Positions 36,202-45,395 of a stretch of 64,000 bases of DNA are shown piece by piece (positions within the stretch are counted from its first letter, which is position 1; each line of letters begins with the position of its first letter). The notes under the pieces were generated by a model. It ran no database searches. It was not told where the DNA came from and was given only the letters and a program-made list of their open reading frames with translations. The stretch is from NCBI GenBank assembly GCA_028818375.1, contig JAPPOB010000005.1, positions 124,001 through 188,000 on the forward strand, given 5' to 3'. A program made the position numbers and the translations under genes. The stretch comes from Anaerolineaceae bacterium (GTDB lineage Bacteria > Chloroflexota > Anaerolineae > Aggregatilineales > Phototrophicaceae).

Positions 36202-37125
36202 ATGACCGCCCCAAGGTCCCTCCGCATCGGCACCCGCGGATCGCGCCTGGCGCTGTGGCAGGCGCAGCATGCGCGCGCGCTTCTGCAACGCGTCTGGCCC
36301 CACCTCGATACAGAGCTGGTCGTTATCCGCAGCCAGGGCGACCGCCAGTCCGGGGCCATCCAGCCCCCGCCCGGCGGCGGTTTCTTCACCGCCGCGCTCA
36401 CAGATGCCCTGCGAGAGGGCGACATCGACCTGGCCGTCCACAGCCTCAAGGACCTGCCGACCGCCGCGCAGCCCGGTCTGACCCTTGGCGCCATCCCGCG
36501 CCGCGGCGCCGTCGCTGACGTGCTCGTCAGCCGCGATAATCTGACGTTGGCGCGCCTGCCGATGGGCGCCGTCATCGGGACGGGCAGTCCGCGACGGGTC
36601 GCCCAACTGCTTCATCATCGGCCGGACCTGGCGTTCATCCCCGTGCGCGGCAACGTCCATACCCGCGTCCTGCGCTTGCTGGAGGCCGGCAACCCCTGCG
36701 ATGCCCTCGTGCTGGCCGAGGCCGGCCTGGTGCGCCTGGGGCTGGAATCCTGCATCAGCGAGCGTCTGGCGCTGGACCTCATGCTGCCGGCGCCGGGGCA
36801 GGGGGCGCTGGCGCTGCAATGTCGCGACGAGGACTCGCTGCTGCGCCTGCTCGCGCCGCTCGACCATGCGCCGACGCGCCAGGCCGTCAACGCCGAGCGC
36901 AGTTTTCTGGCCAGCCTTGCGAGCGGCTGCAGCGCGCCGGTAGCATCACTGGCGACGGTGGTTGACGACCGGCTGCAACTCCGCGGCCGCGTGCTGGCGC
37001 GGGAGGGTTCGCGCATGATTGAACTGACGCTTGAGGAATCCACGGCAAACGACCGGCTCCTGGGTGAGCGCATGGCGCAGTTGGCCCTGCGTGAAGGCGC
37101 GGCCTCTCTGGTGGCCGGGCCATGA
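36202..37125 (+). CDS. hemC: Hydroxymethylbilane synthase (porphobilinogen deaminase)
   Basis: HemC polymerises four porphobilinogens into hydroxymethylbilane. The 307-residue protein shows LRIGTRGSRLALWQA (residues ~6-20), GGGFFTAALTDALREGDIDLAVHSLKDLPT near 56-85, RGNVHTR near 150 and the dipyrromethane-cofactor Cys in SGCSAPVA near 240. ATG 36202 is preferred over TTG 36196 because of the family N-terminus and the -10 box spacing. It overlaps hemD by 4 nt. Confidence 0.96.
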   Translation: MTAPRSLRIGTRGSRLALWQAQHARALLQRVWPHLDTELVVIRSQGDRQSGAIQPPPGGGFFTAALTDALREGDIDLAVHSLKDLPTAAQPGLTLGAIPRRGAVADVLVSRDNLTLARLPMGAVIGTGSPRRVAQLLHHRPDLAFIPVRGNVHTRVLRLLEAGNPCDALVLAEAGLVRLGLESCISERLALDLMLPAPGQGALALQCRDEDSLLRLLAPLDHAPTRQAVNAERSFLASLASGCSAPVASLATVVDDRLQLRGRVLAREGSRMIELTLEESTANDRLLGERMAQLALREGAASLVAGP

Positions 37126-37895
37126 ACCTGCAGGGCAAACGCGTGCTGGTCACCCGCGCGGCGCATCAGGCCGGGCCGCTGTGTGACCTGCTGCGCGAGC
37201 GCGGCGCGCTGCCGCTGCAATATCCCTGCCTCGCCGTTGAGCCCGCGCCCGACCGCTATGCGCTGGACGCGGTTCTGTACGCCGCCATGGCCCGCCGCTT
37301 TGACTGGCTGCTGCTCACCAGCAGCAACAGCGTCGCCGCGCTGGCAGAGCGCCTGCGTAACCCGGATATCAGTTTGCCGCGCAGCAAACTGGCGTTGATG
37401 GGCGCCGCCATCGAGGCAGCGGCCGAGCTCCTGCCTGACCTGCGGCCCAGGGCCGAGGCGCCCGCCGGCGATCGCGCCGGCTTGCTGTCGGCGATGGGGG
37501 TGAAAGCGGGGACGCGCGTGCTGCTGCTGCAATCGGACGTCGCGCCACCGGACACTGCGGATGCGTTACGGGCGGCCGGCGCCAGAGTCACAAGCGTCGC
37601 CGCCTGGCGCAACGTGCCGGGCGAGGGGGGGGTCGATTTACCGGCCCTGCTGCGCGCAGGGGAAGTCGACGGCCTGCTCTTCACCAGCGCTTCCATCCTG
37701 CGCAACGCCCTGACCCGCCTCCACGATGAAGGGGGAGAGTTGGCGCTGTTCCAGCGCCTTCCGCTCGCCTGCCTGGGGCGGCCAACGGCCGACGCCGCGC
37801 AGCAGGCCGGTTTCCGCGCCGTCGAACTGGCCGAAGACCACTCGATGGCCTCCCTTCTGGACGCGCTGGCGCGGCACTGGCATACTGACCCCTGA
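37122..37895 (+). CDS. hemD: Uroporphyrinogen-III synthase
   Basis: HemD cyclises hydroxymethylbilane with D-ring inversion. The 257-residue protein has the usual low-conservation bilobal layout: GKRVLVTRAAHQAGPL at the start, FDWLLLTSSNSVAAL near 65, a central VLLLQSD and the LLFTSASILRNAL motif near 187, then CLGRPTADAA near 220. Identification rests on these pieces plus its place between hemC (4-nt overlap) and hemB (20 nt). Confidence 0.92.
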   Translation: MNLQGKRVLVTRAAHQAGPLCDLLRERGALPLQYPCLAVEPAPDRYALDAVLYAAMARRFDWLLLTSSNSVAALAERLRNPDISLPRSKLALMGAAIEAAAELLPDLRPRAEAPAGDRAGLLSAMGVKAGTRVLLLQSDVAPPDTADALRAAGARVTSVAAWRNVPGEGGVDLPALLRAGEVDGLLFTSASILRNALTRLHDEGGELALFQRLPLACLGRPTADAAQQAGFRAVELAEDHSMASLLDALARHWHTDP

Positions 37896-37915
37896 CCGGG
37901 CAGGGGAGGGTCGCC

Positions 37916-38935
37916 ATGAGCGGGAATCCTGATTTGCGGCGCAGGCCGCGGCGTCTGCGCAGCAGCCCCGCCCTGCGCCAACTGCTTGCGGAAACCGACC
38001 TGGGCCCTGCGGACCTCGTCTACCCGATCTTCGTCATTCATGGCGCCGGCCAGCGCCGGCCCTTGCCTTCCCTGCCGGGCCAGGCGCAGATCAGCGTGGA
38101 CCTGCTGGCGGACGAGGCGCGCGAACTGCAGTCTCTCGGCATACCCGGCGTCCTGCTCTTTGGCGTTCCCGCGCGCAAGGATGACGAAGGCAGCGAGAAT
38201 TACGATCCCGACGGCATCGCCGCCCGCGCCATCCGTGAACTCAAGGACGCCGCTCCGGACCTGCTCGTCTTCTCCGACCTTTGCTTTTGCAGTTACACCG
38301 GCCACGGCCACTGCGGCATCATCAACCAGACGGGCAGCCCTCACTATCAGCCGGAGCTGCCGCAAGGCCACCTGCTCAACGACGCCAGTCTCGACATTCT
38401 GGCGCGGGCCGCCGTGGTGCATGCCCGGGCCGGCGCGGACTTCATCTCGCCATCCGGCATGCTGGATGGCATGGTGGCGGCCATCCGCGACGCCCTCGAT
38501 TCGCAGGGCCTGGCCGGGACCGGCATTCTCAGTTACGCGGCCAAATTCGCCAGCGGCTTTTACGGCCCCTTCCAGCACGCCGCGGACAGCGCGCCGGCCT
38601 TCGGCGACCGTCGCACCCATCAGCTGCCGCCCGCCAACCGGCGCGAGGCCATGCTGGAAATCGAACTCGACGAGGCCGAGGGCGCCGACATCTTGATGGT
38701 GAAGCCCGCGCTGGCCTATCTGGACGTGCTCGCTGCCGCCCGCCTCCGGACGCGTCTGCCACTGGCCGCCTACCAGGTCAGTGGCGAGTACGCCATGCTG
38801 CATGCCGCCGCCGCCAATGGCTGGCTGGACCTGCGCCGCACAGCCCTTGAGAGCCTGCTGGCCATCCGCCGCGCCGGCGCCGACTTTGTGATTTCGTATT
38901 TTGCGAAGGACGCCGCCCGCTGGCTGGGGGGATGA
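37916..38935 (+). CDS. hemB: Delta-aminolevulinic acid dehydratase (porphobilinogen synthase)
   Basis: HemB condenses two 5-aminolevulinates to porphobilinogen. The 339-residue protein starts RPRRLRSSPALRQLL. It has LVYPIFV near 41 and SDLCFCSYTGHGHCGI near 120, a Cys-rich active-site metal loop indicating a Zn-type enzyme. The Schiff-base lysines are in SYAAKFASGFYGPF near 205 and MVKPALAYLD near 260. GGGGAGG before the ATG fits. It closes a hemC-hemD-hemB operon; hemA, hemL and hemE are not in the window. Confidence 0.96.
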   Translation: MSGNPDLRRRPRRLRSSPALRQLLAETDLGPADLVYPIFVIHGAGQRRPLPSLPGQAQISVDLLADEARELQSLGIPGVLLFGVPARKDDEGSENYDPDGIAARAIRELKDAAPDLLVFSDLCFCSYTGHGHCGIINQTGSPHYQPELPQGHLLNDASLDILARAAVVHARAGADFISPSGMLDGMVAAIRDALDSQGLAGTGILSYAAKFASGFYGPFQHAADSAPAFGDRRTHQLPPANRREAMLEIELDEAEGADILMVKPALAYLDVLAAARLRTRLPLAAYQVSGEYAMLHAAAANGWLDLRRTALESLLAIRRAGADFVISYFAKDAARWLGG

Positions 38936-39131
38936 GCGCCGGGCCGCCCTTGTCCACTGTGACATCGGCCCCAGGCAGGGGGGCGCATTGACGGTATGTC
39001 TCTTTCCCTGAACCCAATCCACTGCGACGCCTGCCAGTCCTGAAGGCGAGAGGAATCAGCCCTGTCTACACCCGGGCCGGATTATGAATTATGCTGACGT
39101 TACTGTGGCGAAAACGAGAGGAAGTGTTGCC

Positions 39132-39989
39132 ATGAAGACAATCGCACGTGCGCTCCTGCCCCTGTTGCTGCTCCTGTTGGTATGCGTCGCGCCGCTTTCT
39201 GCCAATGACGACGGGGACATGATGGATTGCCCGGCGCTGCGCCTCGCCGATTTGGGAGATGAACTCTTCATCAGCGTCCGCCACTATTCCGCTGTTGATC
39301 CGGACGACATAGACACCCTCGTCGAGCGCACCCGCGACGGCTTCGTCCCCATCATCAGCGAGTCGCCAGGCTTTGTTCTTTACGTCCTGAGCGGCATGTT
39401 GCCCGACCAGGGGCTGGCCGTGAACATCTTTCAGAGCGAGGAAGAGATGCTGGCCGCCAACGAAAAGGCGGCGGAATTCGTGCGTAAAAACCTGGCATCC
39501 ATGCTGACGGTAGCTCCACAAATCACTGCCGGTGTCGTGACCGTGCTGGCCCTCCCCGGACACTGCGCCGACGACATGCAGGACGGGGAGTCCATGGCCG
39601 ATGACGCGGGCGAAACGGAGGACAGGGACGCCATGGAGCCGCTCTTCCTCAGCTTCCGCCATTACAGCGGCGTCGACCCGGCGGACGTGCCGGCCATTGC
39701 CGACGCGGTCGCCGCGGATTTCGTTCAGGTCATCTCGGATTCAGAAGGCTTCCGCCTTTACCTGAATTTCTCCGCCGCCAACGGCGAAGTCTACGGGGCG
39801 ATCAACGTCTTCACCAGCGAGGAGGAAATGACGGCCTCCAATGAAAGGGCGGCGGAGTTCGTCGCCGAAGCGCTGGCGGAATTGCTGCCCGAAGCGCCGA
39901 CCATCATCGCCGGCGATACCTCCATCTTCCAGGTTGCCGACCTGGAATCCATGATGGCCATGGACGTCGAAGAGCAGACAGAGGGATAG
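39132..39989 (+). CDS. Secreted protein with two ABM-like dimeric alpha/beta-barrel repeats
   Basis: The 285-residue protein has a clear signal peptide (KTIARALLPLLLLLLVCVAPLSA, cleavage near 25). Two homologous halves follow: LFISVRHYSAVDPDDI with FQSEEEMLAANEKAAEFV (~38-125), and LFLSFRHYSGVDPADV with FTSEEEMTASNERAAEFV (~170-265). An acidic linker with two Cys lies between. The repeats resemble antibiotic-biosynthesis-monooxygenase-type domains. GAGAGGAAG precedes ATG 39132. It is monocistronic after hemB and followed by a hairpin. Function unknown. Confidence 0.75.
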   Translation: MKTIARALLPLLLLLLVCVAPLSANDDGDMMDCPALRLADLGDELFISVRHYSAVDPDDIDTLVERTRDGFVPIISESPGFVLYVLSGMLPDQGLAVNIFQSEEEMLAANEKAAEFVRKNLASMLTVAPQITAGVVTVLALPGHCADDMQDGESMADDAGETEDRDAMEPLFLSFRHYSGVDPADVPAIADAVAADFVQVISDSEGFRLYLNFSAANGEVYGAINVFTSEEEMTASNERAAEFVAEALAELLPEAPTIIAGDTSIFQVADLESMMAMDVEEQTEG

Positions 39990-40020
39990 TCCGGTTTCGG
40001 CAACCGGGCTGCAATGCAGA

Positions 40021-40051
40021 CACGGGCGCCCATCGCTGACGGGCGTCCGTG
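40021..40051 (+). terminator. Long hairpin after the ABM-like gene
   Basis: CACGGGCGCCC and GGGCGTCCGTG pair over 11 bp with one G-T pair around a 9-nt loop. Only a weak T-rich tail (GACTCTTG) follows, so rho-independent termination is plausible but not certain. The remaining bases to 40212 show nothing recognisable. Confidence 0.5.
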
Positions 40052-40212
40052 ACTCTTGCGCATGGAGCAAAAGGAGACGCTTCAGCACCCGACCCTGCGC
40101 GCAGGATTCGCTGTCATGGTTTCACGCGAGTCGGTACAGGCGCGGTCCTGATGCATCGGCTCTCTGCGGGTTGCCATGCCAGGTCGGGACATGCCTGCCG
40201 GCAGACCTGCGA

Positions 40213-41091
40213 CTAAAACAGTCCCTCCAGCAACGCGTCCAGTTCGGCCAGGTCCTCCGCGTCCAGCGCGCCCATCGGATGCCGGCAGGCGCTGCTGCGC
40301 AGGACGCCGCGGCGCTGCAACACAGCCTTGTAAAGCGTCACGCCGTATTGCCGTTCGTAATTGATCAGCGGCAACAGGCGATTGAAGAGCGCCCGCGCGC
40401 CCGCCTCATCGCCCTCGTCGAGCAGACGCCAGATTTCGCAATGCACGTCGATGGCCTGACAGGCCGGCATGTTACCCACCGCGCCGCGCCGGTGTTCGTC
40501 CAGCATGTAGACACCGCCCTGGCCGCCGAATACGCCCCGGCAATCCTCCCCGGCCGCCGCGATCGTGCGGCTTACCTGACGCGAGGCCGGCGTCGTCTCT
40601 TCCTTGATGTAGTCCACGCGCTCGATGTCGCGACACATGCGGGCCATTAAATCCGCGCTCATGGGCGTGCCGACGGGCGCGATGTAGTTTTGCACGATGA
40701 CCGGCAGGCAGGTCGCGGCCGCCAGCGTCTTGAAAAAGTCGTAACAGCCGGCGGCATCCGGATGCACGACGTAGGGCGGCAACGCCATGATGCCCCCGGC
40801 GCCCAGGGCCTCCGCGCGCTGCGCCAGGCGCGCCGCGGGCAACGCATGGCCCGCGTTGACCGTGGCGACCACGGGGATACGTCCGGCCGCCGTCGCGCAG
40901 ACGATCTCCAGCCAGCGCAGTCGCTCCCCGTCGTCCAGCATCGTGAATTCGCTGGCGTTGGCCGGGCCCACCAGACCCGCCGCGCCGTTGGCGATACAGA
41001 ATTCGACGAGGTCCGCCAGGCCCTGCTCATCCAGTTCCAGGTCGTCGCGAAAGGGCGTCACCACAATAGGGAAAATGCCGCGCCAGTTCAT
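40213..41091 (-). CDS. Dihydrodipicolinate synthase/N-acetylneuraminate lyase family aldolase
   Basis: This class I TIM-barrel aldolase of 292 residues begins GIFPIVVTPFRDDLELD. It has the GPANASEFTMLDDGERL loop near 40 (DapA: GTTGE), PPYVVHP near 107 and the active-site Tyr/Lys pair in VQNY near 134 and YIKEETTP near 158-165. The K of IKE forms the Schiff base. GGAGG lies 7 nt before the ATG at 41091. The loop differs from true DapA, so a keto-acid aldolase for sugar-acid breakdown is more likely than lysine synthesis. Confidence 0.9.
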   Translation of the reverse strand: MNWRGIFPIVVTPFRDDLELDEQGLADLVEFCIANGAAGLVGPANASEFTMLDDGERLRWLEIVCATAAGRIPVVATVNAGHALPAARLAQRAEALGAGGIMALPPYVVHPDAAGCYDFFKTLAAATCLPVIVQNYIAPVGTPMSADLMARMCRDIERVDYIKEETTPASRQVSRTIAAAGEDCRGVFGGQGGVYMLDEHRRGAVGNMPACQAIDVHCEIWRLLDEGDEAGARALFNRLLPLINYERQYGVTLYKAVLQRRGVLRSSACRHPMGALDAEDLAELDALLEGLF

Positions 41092-41228
41092 AAGCTGCCT
41101 CCAGCAATCCTGCGCCTTTCTTACCACAGCCGGGTTGACAGGGACAAGCGACGCCGGCGCCCCGGCGCAGCCACGCGGCCCGCGCCACAGAGACGCGACC
41201 TGTTCTGGCGGGGCTGCGCGGCCAGGGC

Positions 41229-41234
41229 TATGCT
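41229..41234 (+). promoter_or_regulatory. -10 box (TATGCT) 6 nt before the lipoprotein gene start
   Basis: TATGCT, GATGCC, then GTG at 41241. Same spacing as hemC, moeA and the SIS gene; no ribosome site or -35. Confidence 0.5.
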
Positions 41235-41240
41235 GATGCC

Positions 41241-42761
41241 GTGAAATCGTCCCGCCTACTCCTCCTGCTGTTGCTGCTGACGGCCTGCCAGCCTGCGGAC
41301 AACAGCTCCGCCATTGGCACCCGGGTGGCCGCCACGGTCAGCGCCCTGCGCCAGGAGTTTTGGCAACCCGCCCTGCTGGGGCCGGCGGACGGCGCCCGCT
41401 TCGCCTCACCGGCCGGCGTCACCCTGGAATGGGACTGGGGCCGCGCCCTGGCGAGCGACCAGTACTTCGACCTGCGGGTCTGGCGGCCCGGCGCGCCACA
41501 GCATGGCATCACCTGGACGCGCGAACGGATTTTCCCGCTGACGCACTGGCTGGCACAGCAGGATGCCGGTGAATTTTACTGGTCGGTGGCCGTGATTCAG
41601 GGGCGCGACGGTCAGGTGGAGGCCGTGCCAGGGCCCGCGCCGCCAGCGCGTCGATTCACCCTGGAAAGCGTTGTGCTGCCCACGCCCGTCCCCACGGCGA
41701 CGCCGGCCGCCCCACACCCTGACGAGATCCTGACATTGCCTCCCGGCTTCACGCTGCAGGTGTTCGCCTGGCTGCGGGACGCGCCCACCACCATCGCCGA
41801 CATTGAATTTGCGCCGGACGGCGACCTGATCGCCCTGGCCCTGGATGGCCGCATCTTCCGCCTGCGCGACGCCGACGGCGACGGCCACGCCGACTCGCAA
41901 CGACAGATCTTTTTCAACGATGGCGTCGTGACCCCGCCCCTCGACTGGGCCGTGGGCATGGCCCTGCGGGGCGAGGAGCTATACATCTCGGATGAGGGCC
42001 GTGTCGGCCGCCTCAGCGACGACGATGGCGACGGTTTGCCGGACCGCTACCGGCTGCTGGTGACAGGTCTGCCAGGTCGTCAGTATCCCTTCCACTCCAA
42101 CAACGGCATCGCCTTCGGCCCGAACGGCCTGCTCTATGTCGCGGTCGGCTCAACCAGCGATCATGGCCCGCTGCGCGACCCCCTTGAAGCCGCCATTCTG
42201 CGCGTCGACCCGGGTGGCGGCGCGCCGGAGGTTTTCGCCAGCGGCTTCCGCAACCCCTTTGACCTGGCCTTTGCGCCCGACGGTCGCCTCTTCACCGCCG
42301 ACAACAGCCCCGATGTACTCGACGCGACCCTGCCTTTCTACCCGCCGGAAGAGATCAACCTCGTGCGCCAGGGCAGGGACTACGGCTTCCCGGACGTCTA
42401 CGGCTTCGATATGCGCATCCGCCCGGGCCAGCGGGAGACCGAACCTCCCCTGCTGCTGCTGCCGACCTCCTCGGTATCGTCCGGCCTGACCTGGTACGGC
42501 ACGCCACACTTTCCGCCGGAGTGGCGCGACGGCCTGTACCTCGCCCAGTTTGGCGGCTTCAACAAACAGGGCAAGAAAGTGGTCTTCATCGCGCCCGATG
42601 CCGCCGTTGCCGGCGCCCCGCCCGTCGCCAGGGTCTTCGCCGATTTCCGGCCCGCCTACCGCCCGGTTGACGTGGCCGTCGGACCCGACGGCGCGCTCTA
42701 TATCGTGGAATGGGACCACGGTCTGATTTTGCGCGTCTCCTGGACGGCCGACACGCCGTGA
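41241..42761 (+). CDS. Sorbosone/glucose-dehydrogenase-like beta-propeller lipoprotein
   Basis: The 506-residue exported protein starts KSSRLLLLLLLLTACQPADN, a lipobox (LTAC) with Cys near residue 16. Residues ~30-140 are an extra N-terminal beta domain. The six-bladed GSDH/PQQ-dependent sugar dehydrogenase fold follows: LPPGFTLQVFAWL, FAPDGDLIAL, HSNNGIAFGPNGLLYVAVGS, FASGFRNPFDLAFAPDGRLFTADN, and RPVDVAVGPDGALYIVEWD. It probably oxidises sugars outside the membrane, but PQQ use is unproven. The final TGA overlaps the GTG of the next gene. Confidence 0.87.
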   Translation: MKSSRLLLLLLLLTACQPADNSSAIGTRVAATVSALRQEFWQPALLGPADGARFASPAGVTLEWDWGRALASDQYFDLRVWRPGAPQHGITWTRERIFPLTHWLAQQDAGEFYWSVAVIQGRDGQVEAVPGPAPPARRFTLESVVLPTPVPTATPAAPHPDEILTLPPGFTLQVFAWLRDAPTTIADIEFAPDGDLIALALDGRIFRLRDADGDGHADSQRQIFFNDGVVTPPLDWAVGMALRGEELYISDEGRVGRLSDDDGDGLPDRYRLLVTGLPGRQYPFHSNNGIAFGPNGLLYVAVGSTSDHGPLRDPLEAAILRVDPGGGAPEVFASGFRNPFDLAFAPDGRLFTADNSPDVLDATLPFYPPEEINLVRQGRDYGFPDVYGFDMRIRPGQRETEPPLLLLPTSSVSSGLTWYGTPHFPPEWRDGLYLAQFGGFNKQGKKVVFIAPDAAVAGAPPVARVFADFRPAYRPVDVAVGPDGALYIVEWDHGLILRVSWTADTP

Positions 42762-44950
42762 CGACCCGCCGTCTGGCGCGCAGCCTGTGGCCCTTGCTGC
42801 TCATCGTCCTGCTGGCCCTCGGCTATCGCCTGCTCATCATGGCGGACCGCGCGGCCGCTCCGCCCGAAGTCGCCGCCTGGGACCCGCTGCCCGGCGGATC
42901 GGACCAGAAGGTCTATCTGGAACGCCTGCAGGCCCTGCAGCGCGGCGACTATCCGCCTCAGCGTTATTACTATCAGCCAGGCTTCGTCTACTTTCTCGGC
43001 CTGGTCAGCGCCCTCACGGACAGCAGCGACCTGCACACCCTGCGCCTGGTTCAGGTGGTCATCGCCTCACTCAACTGCGGCCTGATGGCAGGGATTACCT
43101 GGCTGGCGACGAAGCGGCGCGACGCCGGTCACGCCGCGGGACTGCTGCTGGCCTTCTACCCGCCAGGCGCCTTTTACGACACGGACTTTGTGATCACCTC
43201 GCAGGCGCTGGTGCTGGCGACCCTGATGACCGGCGCCACGTGGCTCGCCTGGCGCCGGCCACGCGCCCTCGTCTGGCCCGCACTGACGGGCCTGACGCTC
43301 GGCGCGGGAGCCGTCACCCGTTTTGAACTGGTGGCGCCCGGCCTTGCCGGCGCTTGCTGGTTGCTCGCCCTGCAGGGTCTGCGCCGCGCCTGGCGACAGG
43401 TCCTCGTGCTGGCGCTGGCGGCGCTGCTGTTGATCGCGCCTGTCGCCCTGCACAATCGGCAGGGCGGCGCGGACTTTCTCATCACGCCGGCCGGACCGGA
43501 GGAAATGTATCGCGGCAACAACCGCGATACGGATGGCCAGCGCAGCCCTTCCAACGCCTCCGCCACCACCCACGACGACCATTTGCACTGGCTGCTGCAG
43601 GACATCGCGCTGGAACCGGGGCGTTTCGGGCAACTGGTCCTGCGCAAACTGGCCTTCTTTCTCAGCAGCCAGGAATCCGGCAACAACCTGAACTTCGCCC
43701 TGTCAGGGCAGGCCGTCTCGCCCTGGCTGGCGCGCAACCCGCTCAACTTTTCCGTCCTGCTGGCCCTGACCATGGCCGGCCTGGTCATGCTCTGGCGCGC
43801 CGGTCAACGGCCCCTGGCGCTGTTGCTCCTGACCGGCGCCTTCACTTACCTGCTGATGGTCCTGCTTCTTTGGGTGGAATCGCGCATCAAGACGCCGGTC
43901 ATCGCCTTGATGCTGCCCGCCGCCGGCTTCGCCATCGACCGCTGTCTCGCGCTTCTGCGCCAGGGAAGCCTGGCCACAGGCCTGCTGCGGTACTGGCGAC
44001 TGGCTGTGGCCATCGCCGCGGTCCTGCTGCTCATTGAGGCCGTCGTTCGTGAACTGCCGCGCGACGTCACCCTGGCGGCGCTGCCCCCGGACGCCACGGC
44101 GGCCAACCTGATTTATGACGCCAGGCTGGAGCTCGTCGGCTGGCAGGTGCGCGAGCAATACAGTCCGCGCAACAGCATGCGACCCTTCCACCCCTGGGTG
44201 GTCAGCCTCTACTGGCGCCTGCTGCAGGCCAGCGAGATCGACTACAGCTTCTCGCTCAAATACTTCATTGGCGACAGGGCCGTCATCAAGCACGACCGGC
44301 CGCTCGGCTACGTCGCCTTCCCGCGCGATTACAGCAGCGAATGGCAGGTCGGCCCCGTTTACGTGGAACATATCGGGCTGAGCTACAGGAAGTTTGACGG
44401 CCCGCTGGAACGGACCGGCCGCGTCGTTCTGGACGTCTACCCGGAGCGCGACCCTGAGGCGGGTTTCGACCCCCATGACCGCGATGGCGCCAGGCAGGCG
44501 CGACCGGTCCTCGCGCGCCCGGCCATTTTGCTGCCGCCGGGAAGCAATGCGATTTCGCGCGGCGATCGGGAAGTCGCCTTTGGTGACGCCCTGCATTTGC
44601 TGGGCGCGGACCTGCCATCCCGGGCCGCGCCGGGCCAGCGCGTGGCCGTACGCAGCGCCTGGCGCAGCGGCGCGCAGCAAATCGAGGCACCCTACGCCAT
44701 CGGCGTCTTCCTGTTTCGCGACGGGGCATATATCAGCAACGTCGACAGCCCGCCGGCCGGCGGCGCCCTGCTGACCTTCTCGCTGTTGCCGGGCTACCAC
44801 TTCGACGACGAGAAATGGCTGGAGCTGCCGCCGGAGCGCGGCACCTACGACGTTCACGTCGGCGTCTACGACCAGCACAGTATGGCCCGCCTGCCCGTGG
44901 CCGGCGCCGCGGACAACCTGCACTTTATCGGCAGCATCGAAGTTTCCTGA
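42758..44950 (+). CDS. Large polytopic PMT-like glycosyltransferase
   Basis: The 730-residue membrane protein has an N-terminal helix (SLWPLLLIVLLALGYRLLIM), then an outer loop with GGSDQKVYLERLQAL and YYYQPGFVYFLGLVSAL, a layout shared with ArnT/PMT-type enzymes. Eight to ten further helices run to ~450, including RPRALVWPALTGLTLGAGAVTRFE. The last ~250 residues form a soluble outer domain. GTG at 42758 gives translational coupling (GTGA) to the lipoprotein. It is not closely similar to the tandem pair at 11842-15030. Confidence 0.8.
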   Translation: MTTRRLARSLWPLLLIVLLALGYRLLIMADRAAAPPEVAAWDPLPGGSDQKVYLERLQALQRGDYPPQRYYYQPGFVYFLGLVSALTDSSDLHTLRLVQVVIASLNCGLMAGITWLATKRRDAGHAAGLLLAFYPPGAFYDTDFVITSQALVLATLMTGATWLAWRRPRALVWPALTGLTLGAGAVTRFELVAPGLAGACWLLALQGLRRAWRQVLVLALAALLLIAPVALHNRQGGADFLITPAGPEEMYRGNNRDTDGQRSPSNASATTHDDHLHWLLQDIALEPGRFGQLVLRKLAFFLSSQESGNNLNFALSGQAVSPWLARNPLNFSVLLALTMAGLVMLWRAGQRPLALLLLTGAFTYLLMVLLLWVESRIKTPVIALMLPAAGFAIDRCLALLRQGSLATGLLRYWRLAVAIAAVLLLIEAVVRELPRDVTLAALPPDATAANLIYDARLELVGWQVREQYSPRNSMRPFHPWVVSLYWRLLQASEIDYSFSLKYFIGDRAVIKHDRPLGYVAFPRDYSSEWQVGPVYVEHIGLSYRKFDGPLERTGRVVLDVYPERDPEAGFDPHDRDGARQARPVLARPAILLPPGSNAISRGDREVAFGDALHLLGADLPSRAAPGQRVAVRSAWRSGAQQIEAPYAIGVFLFRDGAYISNVDSPPAGGALLTFSLLPGYHFDDEKWLELPPERGTYDVHVGVYDQHSMARLPVAGAADNLHFIGSIEVS

Positions 44951-44997
44951 AATCAGGTATCCGCCGTTTGCAGAACGGTGAACCTCATTCTGAAATC

Positions 44998-45025
44998 AAA
45001 AACCCGCCACTCACGGAGTGGCGGG
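44998..45025 (-). terminator. Intrinsic terminator of the cold-shock gene
   Basis: On the minus strand a perfect 10-bp stem (CCCGCCACTC/GAGTGGCGGG, 3-nt loop) is followed by TTTTTGATTT. It lies 24 nt after the csp stop. Confidence 0.9.
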
Positions 45026-45048
45026 CCGGCTGTAGAACCTGAGTGGGT

Positions 45049-45258
45049 TCAGACCTGAATGACGGCGCTCGCCTGCTTGCCTTTCTTGCCATCGGTGATT
45101 TCAAACTCGACGGATGAGCCCTCGTCCAGTGAGCGGTAACCGCTTCCCTGGATTTCGGAATAGTGAACGAAGAGGTCCGGGCCGTCTTCCTGGCTGATGA
45201 AGCCATAGCCCTTTTCATTGCTGAACCACTTCACGGTACCGCGCGTACGTTCTGACAT
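45049..45258 (-). CDS. Cold-shock domain protein
   Basis: This 69-residue single-stranded nucleic-acid-binding protein reads [15 protein letters not shown] (RNP1 at KGYGFI, residues ~16-21) and [11 protein letters not shown] (RNP2; Tyr replaces the usual Phe in VHFS). A leader of about 80 nt contains AGGAG and an inverted repeat CAGGCAATCGCCTG. A possible promoter TTTACA-16-TAGGCT lies upstream on the minus strand. The gene is monocistronic with its own terminator. Confidence 0.95.
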   Translation of the reverse strand: MSERTRGTVKWFSNEKGYGFISQEDGPDLFVHYSEIQGSGYRSLDEGSSVEFEITDGKKGKQASAVIQV

Positions 45259-45395
45259 TTCTGCTGCTCTCCTGGATAGCTCCGGCGCCAAAATCACCCT
45301 GCAGGCGATTGCCTGCGAACTGCGGGCGGCGCCAGATTCAGCCTACACGATTTGGCGCGGATGTAAATCCCGAAGCCGGATCCGTGACAAACTCG

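Noticed and set aside
37256..39022. 588-codon minus-strand ORF over hemD-hemB
   Set aside because: Shadow of two identified heme genes.
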